Of a stretch of DNA of 64,000 bases, positions 7,689-16,773 are shown one piece after another (position 1 is the first letter of the stretch; every line of letters begins with the position of its first letter). The DNA lies in NCBI GenBank assembly GCA_963851105.1, contig CAWKNP010000002.1, forward strand, positions 434,001-498,000, in the 5' to 3' direction. The position numbers and the translations under genes were made by a program. Source of the stretch: DATARN01 sp963851105 (GTDB lineage Bacteria > Actinomycetota > Acidimicrobiia > Acidimicrobiales > Palsa-688). The notes under the pieces were generated by a model. That model ran no database searches, was not told the origin of the DNA, and was given only the letters and a program-made list of their open reading frames with translations.

Positions 7689-10600
7689 GTGGTTGCCCCC
7701 TTCGACCGGGAGGTCACGGCCCTCGCCAAACGCATCGCCGATCTCGGCGAAGGCGAGAAGGCGAGCGTGTACCGGATGTCCTGGTGGAGCGACAAGATGC
7801 TCGGCTGGGCCATGTCCCACCCGTCGTTCAAGACCCAGCTGTTCCGCTTCGTCGACGTTTTCCCGGCCACCCACAACGACGCCGAAGTGCTGCGTCACGT
7901 GCGGGAGTACTTCGATGGCGCCGACGTCCCGTGGGCACTCGACCTCGGCGTCGGGCTGGCCGACCACATGCCGATGGGCGGCTCGCTCACCGCCACCGTC
8001 GCCCGGCGCAACATCCGTCGCATGGCGGAGCAGTTCATCGTGGGCGCCACCCCTTCCGAGGCGGTCGCACCGCTGCACCAGCTCTGGCGGGCAGGCAGCG
8101 GGTTCGTGGTCGACCTGCTCGGCGAGAAGACGGTGACCGCGGCCGAGGCCGACCGGTATGCCTCCCGAGTAGCGACGCTGGTCACGACGCTCGTTCAGGA
8201 ATCCGCGGGGTGGGCGCCCGACGACCACCTCGAGCGCGACGACCTCGGAGCATTGCCCCGCGTGCACGTCAGCATCAAGCCGACGGCCCTGGCCACGCAC
8301 TACTCGCCTTTGACCCGTGCCGACGGGCTGGCGTCGGCCAAAGCCCGGCTACGACCCCTGCTGGCGGACTGCGCGGCGCAAGGCGCCTACGTGTGGTTCG
8401 ACATGGAGCATTTCGACGCCAAGGACCTGACGCTGCAGTTATTCCGTGACCTGCTCGACGAGCCTTCCTTGGCGGGGTTGGAAGCGGGCTGCGTCATCCA
8501 GGCCTATACCCGCGACTCCCGCGACGACCTGGCCGACCTGTGCGCCTGGTCGTCGGCGCGGGTCCGGGCGGGCCGGGCGCCGATCGGGATCCGGCTGGTC
8601 AAAGGCGCCTACTGGGACGCCGAGACCATCGAGGCGGCCGCGGCCGGGTGGCCGGCGCCGGTCTTCGAGGAGAAGGCCCAGACCGATGCCAACTTCGAGC
8701 GCCTCACGCAGATGCTGCTCGAGCACCACGGCTCGGTGCGCGCCGCCTTCGCCTCGCACAACCTGCGGTCACTCGCCCACGCCGTGACGCTCGCCCGCTC
8801 GCTCGGGCTGCCCGACAGCAGCTACGAGCTGCAGATGCTCTACGGCATGGCGGAGCCCATCCAGGCCGCCATCCGCCGCCTCGGCCTGCGCCTGCGGGTG
8901 TACGCCCCGGTGGGAGAGTTGGTGCCCGGCATGGCGTACCTCGTGCGGCGGCTCCTCGAGAACACCTCGAACGAGAGCTTCGTCCGGCACCGCTTCGCCG
9001 AGGGGCGCGAACTCACCGAGCTGGTGGCACCGCCGGCGGTGGCCGCGGAGTCGCTGCCGGGTGCGCCGGCGGCCGTGCGCAGGCCCGCAACTTCGGGCTC
9101 CTCGCCCGGGGACTACCGGCCCGAGCCGCTGGCGGAGTGGCGCCGGGCCCCGGTGCGGGCGGCGATGGCGGCGGCGGTGGCGGACTTCGGGGGCGGCCCG
9201 AGCGGGGGCGGCGGCGGTGCCATGGGCGGCGGCGGTGCCTTGGGCGGCGGGGGCGTGGGCGGTGGATTGTCGGGTTCGGCGCCAATCGATGTCCCGGCTT
9301 TCATCGACGGGCGGGCTGTGCACACTTCGGCCAAGCTTGAGTCCGTCGACCCGGCACGGCCGTCGGTAGCCGTCGCCCACTCCGCGGCCTGCGGGGCGGC
9401 GGAAGCCGAAGCGGCGGTGGCATCCTGCCTGTCCGCTTGGCGGCAATGGCGCCAGACGCCGGTGGGCGAGCGGGCGGCGGTGTTGTTCCGAGCCGGGGAA
9501 TGGATGCGCGCCCGGCGGTTCGAGCTGGCCGCCCTCGAGGTTTACGAGGCAGGCAAGCCCTGGGCCGAGGCCGACGCCGATGTGTGCGAGGCCATCGACT
9601 TCTGCGAGTACTACGGCCGCCAGATGCGCCTGCTGGCGGCGGGCGCGCCGGTGCAGTCGCCCCTCGGCGAGCTGAACGCCATGCACTACGACTCTCGCGG
9701 GGTGGTGGCGGTGATCGCGCCGTGGAACTTCCCTCTTGCCATTTCCGCGGGCATGGTGTCGGCTGCGCTGGTTGCCGGAAACCCGGTCTGTTACAAGCCG
9801 GCCGAGCAGACGCCGGCCATCGGTGCCCAGCTGGTCGCCGCCTTCGCGGCTGCCGGGCTCCCCGCGGGCGTGCTGGCATTCCTGCCCGGCAGGGGCGAGG
9901 AGGTCGGCGCGGCCCTCGTCGCCCATCGTGACGTCGCCGTCATCGCCTTCACGGGATCGCGCCAGGTCGGCCTGGCCATCAACGCTCGTGCCGCCGAGGT
10001 CGTGGTCGGCCAGCGCCATGTCAAGCGGGTCATCGCCGAGATGGGCGGCAAGAACCCGATGATCGTCGACACCGACGCCGATATCGACCAGGCGGTACCG
10101 ATCGTGCTCGGGTCGGCGTTCGGCTTCAGCGGCCAGAAGTGCTCCGCCCTCTCCCGGCTCATCGTGGTCGGCGAGATCTACGACGAGGTGGTCGCCCGGC
10201 TGGCGGGCGCCGCGGCCGTTCTGCGGCTCGGCCATCCCGCCGCGATGGGGACCGACATCGGGCCCCTCATCGACGCCGACGCCCAAGCGAAGGTGACGGG
10301 CTACCTAGCGGTCGCCCCGTCCGAGGGGACCGTGGTCGCCCAGCGCGACGACCTGCCCGCCGAGGGCTGGTTCGTCGGGCCCACGATCGTGGCCGGGGTC
10401 TCACCGTCGGGGCGGCTGGCGACCGAGGAGATCTTCGGCCCGATCCTGAGTGTGTTCCCCGCCGCCGAACTCGACGAGGCGTTGGCCATGGCCAACGACA
10501 CCGACTACGCGCTGACCGCGGGCATCGTCTCGCGCAGCCCGGCTTCGATCCGTCGGGCCATGGCGGAACTGCGGGCCGGCAACATTTACGTAAACCGGGG

Positions 10601-10763
10601 CATTACGGGCGCCGTCGTCGGCCGCCAGCCCTTCGGCGGCCTCGGACTTTCCGGGGTGGGGTCGAAGGCGGGCGGGCCCGACTACCTGCTGCAGTTCCTC
10701 GAGCCCCGCGTGGTGAGTGAGAACACCCTCCGCCAGGGTTTTGCCGCCAGCATCGAGGAATAG
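7689..10763 (+). CDS. putA: Bifunctional proline dehydrogenase / pyrroline-5-carboxylate dehydrogenase
   Basis: A 1024-residue fusion that converts proline to glutamate. The N-terminal FAD-dependent proline dehydrogenase barrel spans roughly residues 60-440 (YVWFDMEHFDAKD, GIRLVKGAYWDAE). The aldehyde dehydrogenase spans about 540-1015, with PWNFPLAISAG, FTGSRQVG, general base Glu784 (EMGGKNP) and nucleophile Cys818 (SGQKCSA). Substrate channelling between the sites is typical. The RHH DNA-binding domain of enterobacterial PutA is absent. Most unusual is a Gly-rich linker at residues 500-537 between the two enzymes, encoded by near-repeats of GGCGGCGGTGCC-type units. Many actinobacteria keep these enzymes separate. 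Confidence 0.95.
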   Translation: MVAPFDREVTALAKRIADLGEGEKASVYRMSWWSDKMLGWAMSHPSFKTQLFRFVDVFPATHNDAEVLRHVREYFDGADVPWALDLGVGLADHMPMGGSLTATVARRNIRRMAEQFIVGATPSEAVAPLHQLWRAGSGFVVDLLGEKTVTAAEADRYASRVATLVTTLVQESAGWAPDDHLERDDLGALPRVHVSIKPTALATHYSPLTRADGLASAKARLRPLLADCAAQGAYVWFDMEHFDAKDLTLQLFRDLLDEPSLAGLEAGCVIQAYTRDSRDDLADLCAWSSARVRAGRAPIGIRLVKGAYWDAETIEAAAAGWPAPVFEEKAQTDANFERLTQMLLEHHGSVRAAFASHNLRSLAHAVTLARSLGLPDSSYELQMLYGMAEPIQAAIRRLGLRLRVYAPVGELVPGMAYLVRRLLENTSNESFVRHRFAEGRELTELVAPPAVAAESLPGAPAAVRRPATSGSSPGDYRPEPLAEWRRAPVRAAMAAAVADFGGGPSGGGGGAMGGGGALGGGGVGGGLSGSAPIDVPAFIDGRAVHTSAKLESVDPARPSVAVAHSAACGAAEAEAAVASCLSAWRQWRQTPVGERAAVLFRAGEWMRARRFELAALEVYEAGKPWAEADADVCEAIDFCEYYGRQMRLLAAGAPVQSPLGELNAMHYDSRGVVAVIAPWNFPLAISAGMVSAALVAGNPVCYKPAEQTPAIGAQLVAAFAAAGLPAGVLAFLPGRGEEVGAALVAHRDVAVIAFTGSRQVGLAINARAAEVVVGQRHVKRVIAEMGGKNPMIVDTDADIDQAVPIVLGSAFGFSGQKCSALSRLIVVGEIYDEVVARLAGAAAVLRLGHPAAMGTDIGPLIDADAQAKVTGYLAVAPSEGTVVAQRDDLPAEGWFVGPTIVAGVSPSGRLATEEIFGPILSVFPAAELDEALAMANDTDYALTAGIVSRSPASIRRAMAELRAGNIYVNRGITGAVVGRQPFGGLGLSGVGSKAGGPDYLLQFLEPRVVSENTLRQGFAASIEE

Positions 10764-10768
10764 CGGCG

Positions 10769-11317
10769 TCAGCCGCCGTAGTTCATCCTCGTGTCTTCCA
10801 TGCGCAGCACGGGCGTGTCCTCGGGGCGTTGGAAGCCGGCGTTGACGACCTCGCCAATGAAGAAGGTGTGATTGCCCAACGCCACCTCCTGGCGGACCTG
10901 GCACTCGAGCCACGCCACCGCCTGGTCGAGGACCGGGACCCCGGTGGCCGGCCCGTCGTGATACGCGAACCCGTTCACGGTATGGGCCGCCTCGTCCACC
11001 TCCACCGGCTTGACGAACTTGCGCACGATGGCGCGGTCCTCACGGTCGATGATGCAAAGGCTGTAGGCGCCACCGTCGTGGATCAACTGGTGGGTGAGCG
11101 CCGACTGCTCGACGACGATGCCGAGCAGCTTCGGTTCGGTGCTCACCTGGGTCGCGAGGTTGAGGGTCATCAAATTTCGTCGGACGGGAGTGCGGCTGCC
11201 GACGAGGTACAGGCCGCTCGGCATGGTCCAAAGGACCCGGCGCCGGAGCTTGCTGTACTCGACCGGATCTGCGCCTGCGGGGAACGGTCCGACGGGCTCA
11301 CCAGGGGGGCCTGACAT
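10769..11317 (-). CDS. Flavin reductase-like domain protein
   Basis: A 182-residue FMN-binding split-barrel protein of the flavin reductase-like family, similar to small components of two-component monooxygenases. The core contains LWTMPSGLYLVGSR, MTLNLATQVSTEPKLL, SLCIIDREDRAIVRKF and the terminal GNHTFFIGEVVNAG. It probably reduces FMN or binds a haem- or flavin-type cofactor; no partner oxygenase is nearby. ATG 11317 lies 8 nt after a TAGCCT -10 element (leaderless), which rejects a longer N-terminus. Its stop is 5 nt from the putA stop (convergent). Confidence 0.85.
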   Translation of the reverse strand: MSGPPGEPVGPFPAGADPVEYSKLRRRVLWTMPSGLYLVGSRTPVRRNLMTLNLATQVSTEPKLLGIVVEQSALTHQLIHDGGAYSLCIIDREDRAIVRKFVKPVEVDEAAHTVNGFAYHDGPATGVPVLDQAVAWLECQVRQEVALGNHTFFIGEVVNAGFQRPEDTPVLRMEDTRMNYGG

Positions 11318-11325
11318 GGCCACGC

Positions 11326-11331
11326 AGGCTA
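11326..11331 (-). promoter_or_regulatory. -10 element for the flavin reductase gene
   Basis: TAGCCT on the minus strand with 8 nt to ATG 11317, consistent with a leaderless start. The divergent ABC gene has a weaker CACACT (11393-11398), 6 nt before its ATG at 11405. Confidence 0.45.
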
Positions 11332-11404
11332 GGTCTATCCCCGTGCTGGCGCCCGGTCGCGAAATCCGCAGGCCGGCGCGGGCGCCCACTGCCACACTGG
11401 CGCC

Positions 11405-12154
11405 ATGGAGTCAGGCGACGTCGTCTTGCGCGCCACCGGTTTGGTGAAGCGCTACCGGCGCACGCTTGCCGTCGCGGGCGTCGACCTGACCGTCGGCGCG
11501 GGCGAACGGGTCGGCCTGCTCGGCCCGAACGGCGCGGGCAAGACGACCACGCTCATGATGCTCCTCGGCGTGATCCGCCCGGACGAGGGGAGCGTGGAGA
11601 TCGCGGGCCACCGCCTCCCCGGCCGGCGCAGCCAGGCCCTGGCCGAGGTGGGCTTCGCGGCTGGGTACCTACCGCTGCCGGAGCGCTTGCGCGTTCGCGA
11701 GTTCCTGACCCTGTTCGGGAAGCTCTACGGCCTCGCCGACCCTAAGGCGGCCATCGACGCCGCCTTGGACCGCTTCGGCATCACCCATCTGGCCGCCAAC
11801 ATGGGCAACCAGCTGTCGTCGGGCCAGCGGACCCTCGTCGGGATCGTGAAGGCCACTCTGCACCGCCCTCAATTGCTCATCTTGGACGAGCCCACCGCGT
11901 CGCTCGATCCCGATGTCGCCCAGAAGGTCCGGCTCGGTCTCGCCCGAATGTGCGCCGAGGACAACACCGCCCTCCTCGTCACCAGCCACAACATGACCGA
12001 GGTGGAACGCCTCTGCCAGCGAGTGGTCTTCCTGTCGGGCGGGCGGGTAGTCGCCGATGGCAGCGCGGAAGAGGTGGCGGCCCGGTTCGGGCGCGACGAC
12101 CTCGAGGGCGTCTTCCTCCATCTGGCCGCGATTGAAAAGCAGCGGATCCCATGA
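11405..12154 (+). CDS. ABC transporter ATP-binding protein
   Basis: A 249-residue nucleotide-binding domain of an ABC-2 type exporter. Walker A is GPNGAGKTT (about 39-47), the signature is LSSGQRTLVGI, and Walker B is LLILDEPTASLDPD followed by the H-loop (SHNMTEVERL). It couples ATP hydrolysis to the membrane partner encoded immediately downstream with an ATGA overlap. The substrate is unknown; related DrrA/CcmA-like exporters move lipids, drugs or polysaccharides. Confidence 0.95.
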   Translation: MESGDVVLRATGLVKRYRRTLAVAGVDLTVGAGERVGLLGPNGAGKTTTLMMLLGVIRPDEGSVEIAGHRLPGRRSQALAEVGFAAGYLPLPERLRVREFLTLFGKLYGLADPKAAIDAALDRFGITHLAANMGNQLSSGQRTLVGIVKATLHRPQLLILDEPTASLDPDVAQKVRLGLARMCAEDNTALLVTSHNMTEVERLCQRVVFLSGGRVVADGSAEEVAARFGRDDLEGVFLHLAAIEKQRIP

Positions 12155-12966
12155 GCGCCGCGCCAACCGCCACCGCCGCCTCGTGGCTGCGGATCCGCGC
12201 CGTCGCCCGGCGCCACGTGTATGTCCTCCAGCGCGCTCCGCAGCGGTGGTTCGACGTGATCTTCTGGCCGGTCGTCGACGCCATCTTGTTCGGCTCGCTC
12301 GGCGTCTATTTCAGCCGGACGTCCGGCACCGGCTCCAAGGGAGTGGCCTACCTCCTCGCTGGCATCATCCTCTTCCACGTGCTTTTCCAAGCCGAGATCT
12401 CCGTGGCCACCGGATTCATGGAGGAAACCTGGTCGCGGAACCTGCTCAACTTGATGGTGACACCGCTCACCGAGCTCGAGTTCGTAGGTGGTGTCGCACT
12501 GTTCGGCCTCGCCAAGTTGGTGATGGGCGTGACCACCGTCTCGGTCGTCGCCCTCGCCCTGTTCGCCTTCCGAATCACCGACGTCGGCTTCGCCCTGATC
12601 CCGATGGTCGCGATCTTGTTGTTTGTCGGCTGGTCGGTCGGCCTCGTCGTGATCGGCCTCATCCTGCTCGTCGGCCAGGGCGCGGAGATCATGGCCTGGG
12701 GGATCATCGCCATGGTGATGCCGCTGTCCGGTGTATTTTACCCTGTCACCGCCCTGCCCGGGGTGCTGCAGCCGGTTGCGGCCGCGCTCCCGACGACCCA
12801 TGTCTTCGCCGCCGCCCGCCGGGTCGTCGCGGGACAACCGCTGCCGTGGGGACAACTTGGGCTGGCCGCGGTGGGCGCGGTGGTGACGGCGCTGCTGGCG
12901 GCGGCGTTCGTCGCCCGCATGCTCCACGTCTTCCGCTCCCGGGGTTACATCTCCCGCCACACCTGA
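12151..12966 (+). CDS. ABC-2 type transporter permease
   Basis: A 271-residue membrane protein with six hydrophobic segments of the ABC-2 permease family. Its ATG overlaps the ATPase stop (ATGA at 12151-12154), which implies translational coupling. Conserved features include the amphipathic entry (RHVYVLQRAPQRWFDVIFWP), a MEETWSRNLLNLMVTPLT segment typical of ABC-2 permeases, and the VMPLSGVFYPVTALPGVLQ re-entrant motif. With the ATPase it forms a complete two-gene exporter of unknown substrate. Confidence 0.93.
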   Translation: MSAAPTATAASWLRIRAVARRHVYVLQRAPQRWFDVIFWPVVDAILFGSLGVYFSRTSGTGSKGVAYLLAGIILFHVLFQAEISVATGFMEETWSRNLLNLMVTPLTELEFVGGVALFGLAKLVMGVTTVSVVALALFAFRITDVGFALIPMVAILLFVGWSVGLVVIGLILLVGQGAEIMAWGIIAMVMPLSGVFYPVTALPGVLQPVAAALPTTHVFAAARRVVAGQPLPWGQLGLAAVGAVVTALLAAAFVARMLHVFRSRGYISRHT

Positions 12967-13016
12967 TCAGCTATCACCCTGAGCTCGCTTCGCACATGAC
13001 CCCTGGCGGCGACACC

Positions 13017-13022
13017 TACAAT
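13017..13022 (+). promoter_or_regulatory. -10 element for rnd
   Basis: TACAAT (5/6 match to consensus) lies about 58 nt before GTG 13080. A start at the upstream in-frame ATG 12996 would precede this promoter, which supports the shorter protein. Confidence 0.45.
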
Positions 13023-13079
13023 CGGGCGTCCCGCGCCGCAAGACGCTGGCCGCCGGGAAGAGGAGACCGCAGTCACGAC

Positions 13080-14285
13080 GTGCCAGATCTGATCAATACC
13101 GAAGGTGCTTTTTCGCACCTGATCGACCGCCTCGCGGGCGTTGATCGCTACGCCCTCGACACCGAGTTCCACCGGGAACGGACGTACTGGCCCGACCTTG
13201 CCCTCGTCCAAGTGGCGTGGCCCGCCCAGGGCGACGAACCGGCGGGTGTCGCCCTGATCGATCCCTTGGCCGTCGATTTCGCGTCCTTCGCGGCCGTGCT
13301 CACCGGCGGCGCGACCCTGGTCGCACACGCCGCTGACCAGGACCTCGAGGTCCTCTTCCAGGCGTGCGGGGTGCGCCCTGAGCGCTTGTTCGACACGCAG
13401 ATCGCGGCCGCGTTCCTGGGCCACGGACTGGCCTCGCTGTCGGCACTGGCGCTGACGTTTCTTGGGTTGCGCCTGCAGAAGGGCGACCGCCTGACGGACT
13501 GGAGTGCCCGCCCGCTCAGCGCCGGGCAGCTCACCTACGCGGCCGAGGACGTGGCCCACCTGATCGCGCTGACCGATGTGATCGTGAAGCAGCTCTCGGA
13601 CCGGGGCCGGCTCGACTGGGCAGAGGAAGAGTGCGAATTGCTCCGGCAGCGGGCCGTCGGGCCGAGCGACCCCGATCGGGCGTGGTGGAAACTCCGCGAC
13701 GCTCGCCAGCTGCGGGGCCCGGCGCGGGGGGTGGCCCAGGAAGTGGCCGGCTGGCGCGAGCGGCGGGCCCGAGAGGTGAACCAGCCGATCCGCTTCGTAC
13801 TGCCTGACCTCGGGCTGCAGGCAATCGTCCACGGGCAGCCGATGACGGTGACCGCGCTGCGGGCCATTCGCGGCCTCGACGGGCGCCACCTGCGCGGCGA
13901 AGTGCCGGTCCAGCTGTTGCATGCCATCGTGCGGGGGCGCCAGCTCCCGGAGAGCGCTCTGCAACTACCGCCCGCCGACGAGGTCGACCGCAACTGGCGC
14001 CCCGCGGTGGCGCTGGCCGCGGCATGGGTCGCCCAGCTGTCTCGAGACGAGCGGGTCGACGCTTCTCTCCTGGCGACGCGGGCCGACCTTGTCGCTTTCC
14101 TGGCCGAGGAGCCCGGCGCCCGCCTGGCGAGCGGCTGGCGGGCCGGCTTGGTCGGCAAGCCCCTGCAGCGCCTGGTCCACGGCGACGCCGCACTCGCCTT
14201 CGAAGGTGGCGGGCGGCTGGTGCTCGAGACCCGTTCCCGCCAGGCCCTTTTCCCCGCCGTGGACCCGCTCCCCGAGGCCGACTAG
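13080..14285 (+). CDS. rnd: Ribonuclease D
   Basis: A 401-residue DEDDy 3'-5' exoribonuclease for tRNA and small RNA 3'-end trimming. ExoI is LDTEFHRE, ExoII is the AHAADQDLEVL segment, and ExoIII is YAAEDVAHL with the catalytic Tyr. An HRDC-type helical domain follows (GLQAIVHGQPMTVTALRAI). Start choice: GTG 13080 follows AGGAG at 13061-13065 with a rather long 14-nt spacing; the in-frame ATG 12996 is less likely. It is transcribed separately from the ABC exporter. Confidence 0.93.
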   Translation: MPDLINTEGAFSHLIDRLAGVDRYALDTEFHRERTYWPDLALVQVAWPAQGDEPAGVALIDPLAVDFASFAAVLTGGATLVAHAADQDLEVLFQACGVRPERLFDTQIAAAFLGHGLASLSALALTFLGLRLQKGDRLTDWSARPLSAGQLTYAAEDVAHLIALTDVIVKQLSDRGRLDWAEEECELLRQRAVGPSDPDRAWWKLRDARQLRGPARGVAQEVAGWRERRAREVNQPIRFVLPDLGLQAIVHGQPMTVTALRAIRGLDGRHLRGEVPVQLLHAIVRGRQLPESALQLPPADEVDRNWRPAVALAAAWVAQLSRDERVDASLLATRADLVAFLAEEPGARLASGWRAGLVGKPLQRLVHGDAALAFEGGGRLVLETRSRQALFPAVDPLPEAD

Positions 14286-14327
14286 GTCAGCGGCGGCAGC
14301 GCCCGAACCCGCGTCGTCCGGACCCCA

Positions 14328-14567
14328 TCACGAGGAGGCGTCCTCTGGCGGCTTGGGCCGCAAGTCGATGCGCAGGGTAAGGATCCCGTCGTCGATGGTG
14401 CCATCGGCGTCGCCGATCATGGCGTAGTCCAGGAAGTCGATCCGGGCCTGATCGATGAAGCGCTTGCGATCGGCACCCTCGACTGGTGGCATGGGCCGCT
14501 TGCGCACGGCGCTGGCGCGGGCCCGAAACCGGCTGATCATGGCCTCAATGTCGAGATCACCGCTCAC
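14328..14567 (-). CDS. Small conserved hypothetical protein
   Basis: A 79-residue protein, basic in the middle (FRARASAVRKRPMPP) and ending in acidic/Pro residues. The segment FIDQARIDFLDYAMIGDADG followed by a beta strand (ILTLRIDLRP) looks like a compact folded domain. Codon usage fits the neighbours. I recognise no function. It is convergent with rnd. Confidence 0.6.
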   Translation of the reverse strand: MSGDLDIEAMISRFRARASAVRKRPMPPVEGADRKRFIDQARIDFLDYAMIGDADGTIDDGILTLRIDLRPKPPEDASS

Positions 14568-14696
14568 AACCCGAGGCTATCGCCAACCACCGGGCGGCCA
14601 CAGCTTGACGACCGGCGGGACGAACTGACCATCCTCAATCCGCGGCGCAGCGGTAGACTCTCGGAGTCCACGCACGTCTCGTTCGGGGAGCACTAC

Positions 14697-14888
14697 GTGA
14701 AAAAGGGACGGCATCGGCGCTTCGAAGAAGCGCGGGCCTTGAAGCGCTCGGCCGAAGTAATAGTGGAGCCTTGCCCGGAATGTGGCGCGGATCCCGAGGA
14801 CGAGCATGCCTCGTGGTGCCTGGCGACCGAGGATGACGAAGAGGACGAGGAATTCTCCGACCAGGAGGCTGGTCACTCTCCCACGTAG
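14697..14888 (+). CDS. Small zinc-ribbon-like protein
   Basis: A 63-residue protein starting at GTG after GGGGAG, with a TAGACT -10 candidate at 14654-14659. It has a basic N-terminus (KKGRHRRFEEARALKR), one metal-binding-like knuckle (CPECGADPEDEHASWC, giving C-x2-C and H-x3-C) and a very acidic tail (DDEEDEEF). The pattern suggests a structural Zn site and nucleic-acid or protein binding. The function is unknown. Confidence 0.6.
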   Translation: MKKGRHRRFEEARALKRSAEVIVEPCPECGADPEDEHASWCLATEDDEEDEEFSDQEAGHSPT

Positions 14889-14956
14889 GCGGGTGCTGAG
14901 GAACTAGGTTTTTTCTGACGGCTGGGCATCGACTACTGCCGTTTGGGGCGGGCTTC

Positions 14957-15973
14957 ATGCAGTGGGGGCGACGACGACTGGAACGATTTCTTCACCGAAG
15001 GTCTGACGCGGCGGCAGGCACGGAGGCCCCGAGGTCACGCGGAAAGACGATGGCCGGGGTGGCGGGGGCGATCGCCCTCGTCTTGTTCAGCTCTCTTGTC
15101 GCCATCGCCGTGTCGACGCGTACCGGCCCCGGTGAAGCCGCTGCCGCCAGCGCGCTGAACCGGCGGGGACCGTACGACGGGCTCGGCTCGTGGGTCGACA
15201 TGTTCTCCTGGAGTGCCACCTTCACCCCTGGCGGGAACCCGCATTTCGGCCTGGCCGACATCGACGCCATGGCCGCCAAGGGGGTGCAGAACCTCTATAT
15301 ACAGGGGGCGTCGCAGACCGGGCCCGCCACCGTGCTCGAGCCTGACCGACTGCTGGCGCTGATCGCGCGGGCACACCATGACCGCATCGCCATCGTCGTG
15401 TGGTACCTGCCGAGCCTGGTCAACCCGGCCGACGACCTGGCCCGCCTGCTCGCCATCGGCCGCCTGCCCGCCGAGGGCGTCGCGGTCGACATCGAATCGA
15501 TCGACGTCGCCAACGTCGCCGCCCGCAACGCCGCGCTGGTCGGCCTCTCCCGCCAGCTTCGCCAAACCCTGCCCGACCGGCCGCTCGGCGCCATCGTGAT
15601 GCCCGCCACCCAACTAGAGGTCGTCAACCCCTACTACTGGCCCAGCTTTCCCTACCTGGACCTGGCGCCGTTCTACGACGCCTGGCTGCCGATGACCTAC
15701 TGGACGGGGCGGCTCGCGGAGTCCGGGTTCCGCGATGGGTACCGCTACACCGCCGACAGCATCCACCGGCTGCGCCTCGACCTCGGGCCGCTCCTCGGCC
15801 CCAAGGCCAAGGTCAACCCGATCGGCGGCGTCAGCGTGGACGGTATCGCCCCCGGCGACATGGACGCCTTCGTGCACGCGGTCAACGAGACGGGTAGCAC
15901 GGGCGGCAGCATCTACGAGTGGCCGGGCACCGACCCCGCCGCCTGGACCGTGCTGCGAGCCTTGCGGGCCTGA
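14957..15973 (+). CDS. Membrane-anchored TIM-barrel (glycosidase-like) protein
   Basis: A 338-residue protein. A basic N-terminus (RRRLERFLHRR) precedes a signal-anchor helix at about 32-55 (MAGVAGAIALVLFSSLVAIA). The exported domain has the strand rhythm of a (beta/alpha)8 glycoside-hydrolase-like barrel: GVQNLYIQGAS, IAIVVWYLPSL, EGVAVDIES, GAIVMPATQLE, DAWLPMTYWTG. Acidic residues at strand ends (VDIES) are catalytic candidates. The family is uncharacterised and no glycan genes are adjacent. Its 3' end overlaps the convergent Cys-rich gene by 61 nt. Confidence 0.72.
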   Translation: MQWGRRRLERFLHRRSDAAAGTEAPRSRGKTMAGVAGAIALVLFSSLVAIAVSTRTGPGEAAAASALNRRGPYDGLGSWVDMFSWSATFTPGGNPHFGLADIDAMAAKGVQNLYIQGASQTGPATVLEPDRLLALIARAHHDRIAIVVWYLPSLVNPADDLARLLAIGRLPAEGVAVDIESIDVANVAARNAALVGLSRQLRQTLPDRPLGAIVMPATQLEVVNPYYWPSFPYLDLAPFYDAWLPMTYWTGRLAESGFRDGYRYTADSIHRLRLDLGPLLGPKAKVNPIGGVSVDGIAPGDMDAFVHAVNETGSTGGSIYEWPGTDPAAWTVLRALRA

Positions 15974-16773
15974 CCGCCGGGGGGAGAAACCGCTAGCGGC
16001 GGACGGAAGGGTGGGGCAGGGGCACGGCCCCGGCGCCCGGCGCCGACCGCGCCTTCGAGGTAGGCCGCCATCAGGCGGTACACCTCCGCGCCGCACAGGC
16101 CGATCAACTCGTCGCGCATCTGGCGGTACACCGGCCGCCGCCCGACGAACGCCTCGGGCGCGGCGGTGCACCACCAGTGGAAGTCGGCACCGCCGTCGCC
16201 CCAGTGGCGCCGGTCCCACTGGCTGACCGTGGACGTGACGTGGCCCCCTTCGCCGGTGTGGTCCTGGCGGCGCAGCGGGAGCTGCCAGCACACGTCGGGT
16301 TTCCAGTCCATCGTCCGCCCCCCGCCGTCGAGCGCGCCCCGATGCAGCGCACAGCCGGCGCCACCGGGAAATCCGGGACGGTTGAGGAAGATGCAGGCGC
16401 CGTCGACCAGCCGGGTCACGGTGGTGCCGTCGGGCTCGGTCTTGACCATCCCGCCCCGCCGCCCCCGGCTGCGGAACTGCCACTGCTGCGCCGTCAGCTC
16501 CGCCGCCCGTGCCAGCACCCGGGCCGAGTCGTCGGCGTCGGTGAAGTGGGCCCCGTAGGAACAGCATCCCTGTTCGAGGTCGGGCGCGGGACCGGTGAGG
16601 ACGCCCTGGCAGCCGGCGCCATAGATGCAGGTCCAGTTGGACAGGAGGAACGTGACGTCGAACACCCAGGTCCGGTCCTCGGACGGGTCGGGAAACGACA
16701 CCCACTCATGAGCCCCCTCGGGCCCCTCGACGCCGGCTACCGCCCGCCCCTTTTTCCCCGACTTCTTAGCCAT
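15913..16773 (-). CDS. Cysteine-cluster protein, putative metal or Fe-S binding
   Basis: A 286-residue protein with conserved Cys spacing: WTCIYGAGCQG, then EQGCCSYGAHF, later DGACIFLN, AGCALH and DVCWQLP. The arrangement resembles YkgJ/DUF3109-type zinc- or iron-chelating proteins; that assignment is tentative. The basic start (AKKSGKKGR) and Pro/Ala-rich tail look disordered. It overlaps the M20 peptidase stop by 8 nt, so the two are co-transcribed with M20 first. Its last 20 codons overlap the opposite-strand TIM-barrel gene. Confidence 0.68.
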   Translation of the reverse strand: MAKKSGKKGRAVAGVEGPEGAHEWVSFPDPSEDRTWVFDVTFLLSNWTCIYGAGCQGVLTGPAPDLEQGCCSYGAHFTDADDSARVLARAAELTAQQWQFRSRGRRGGMVKTEPDGTTVTRLVDGACIFLNRPGFPGGAGCALHRGALDGGGRTMDWKPDVCWQLPLRRQDHTGEGGHVTSTVSQWDRRHWGDGGADFHWWCTAAPEAFVGRRPVYRQMRDELIGLCGAEVYRLMAAYLEGAVGAGRRGRAPAPPFRPPLAVSPPGGQARKARSTVQAAGSVPGHS

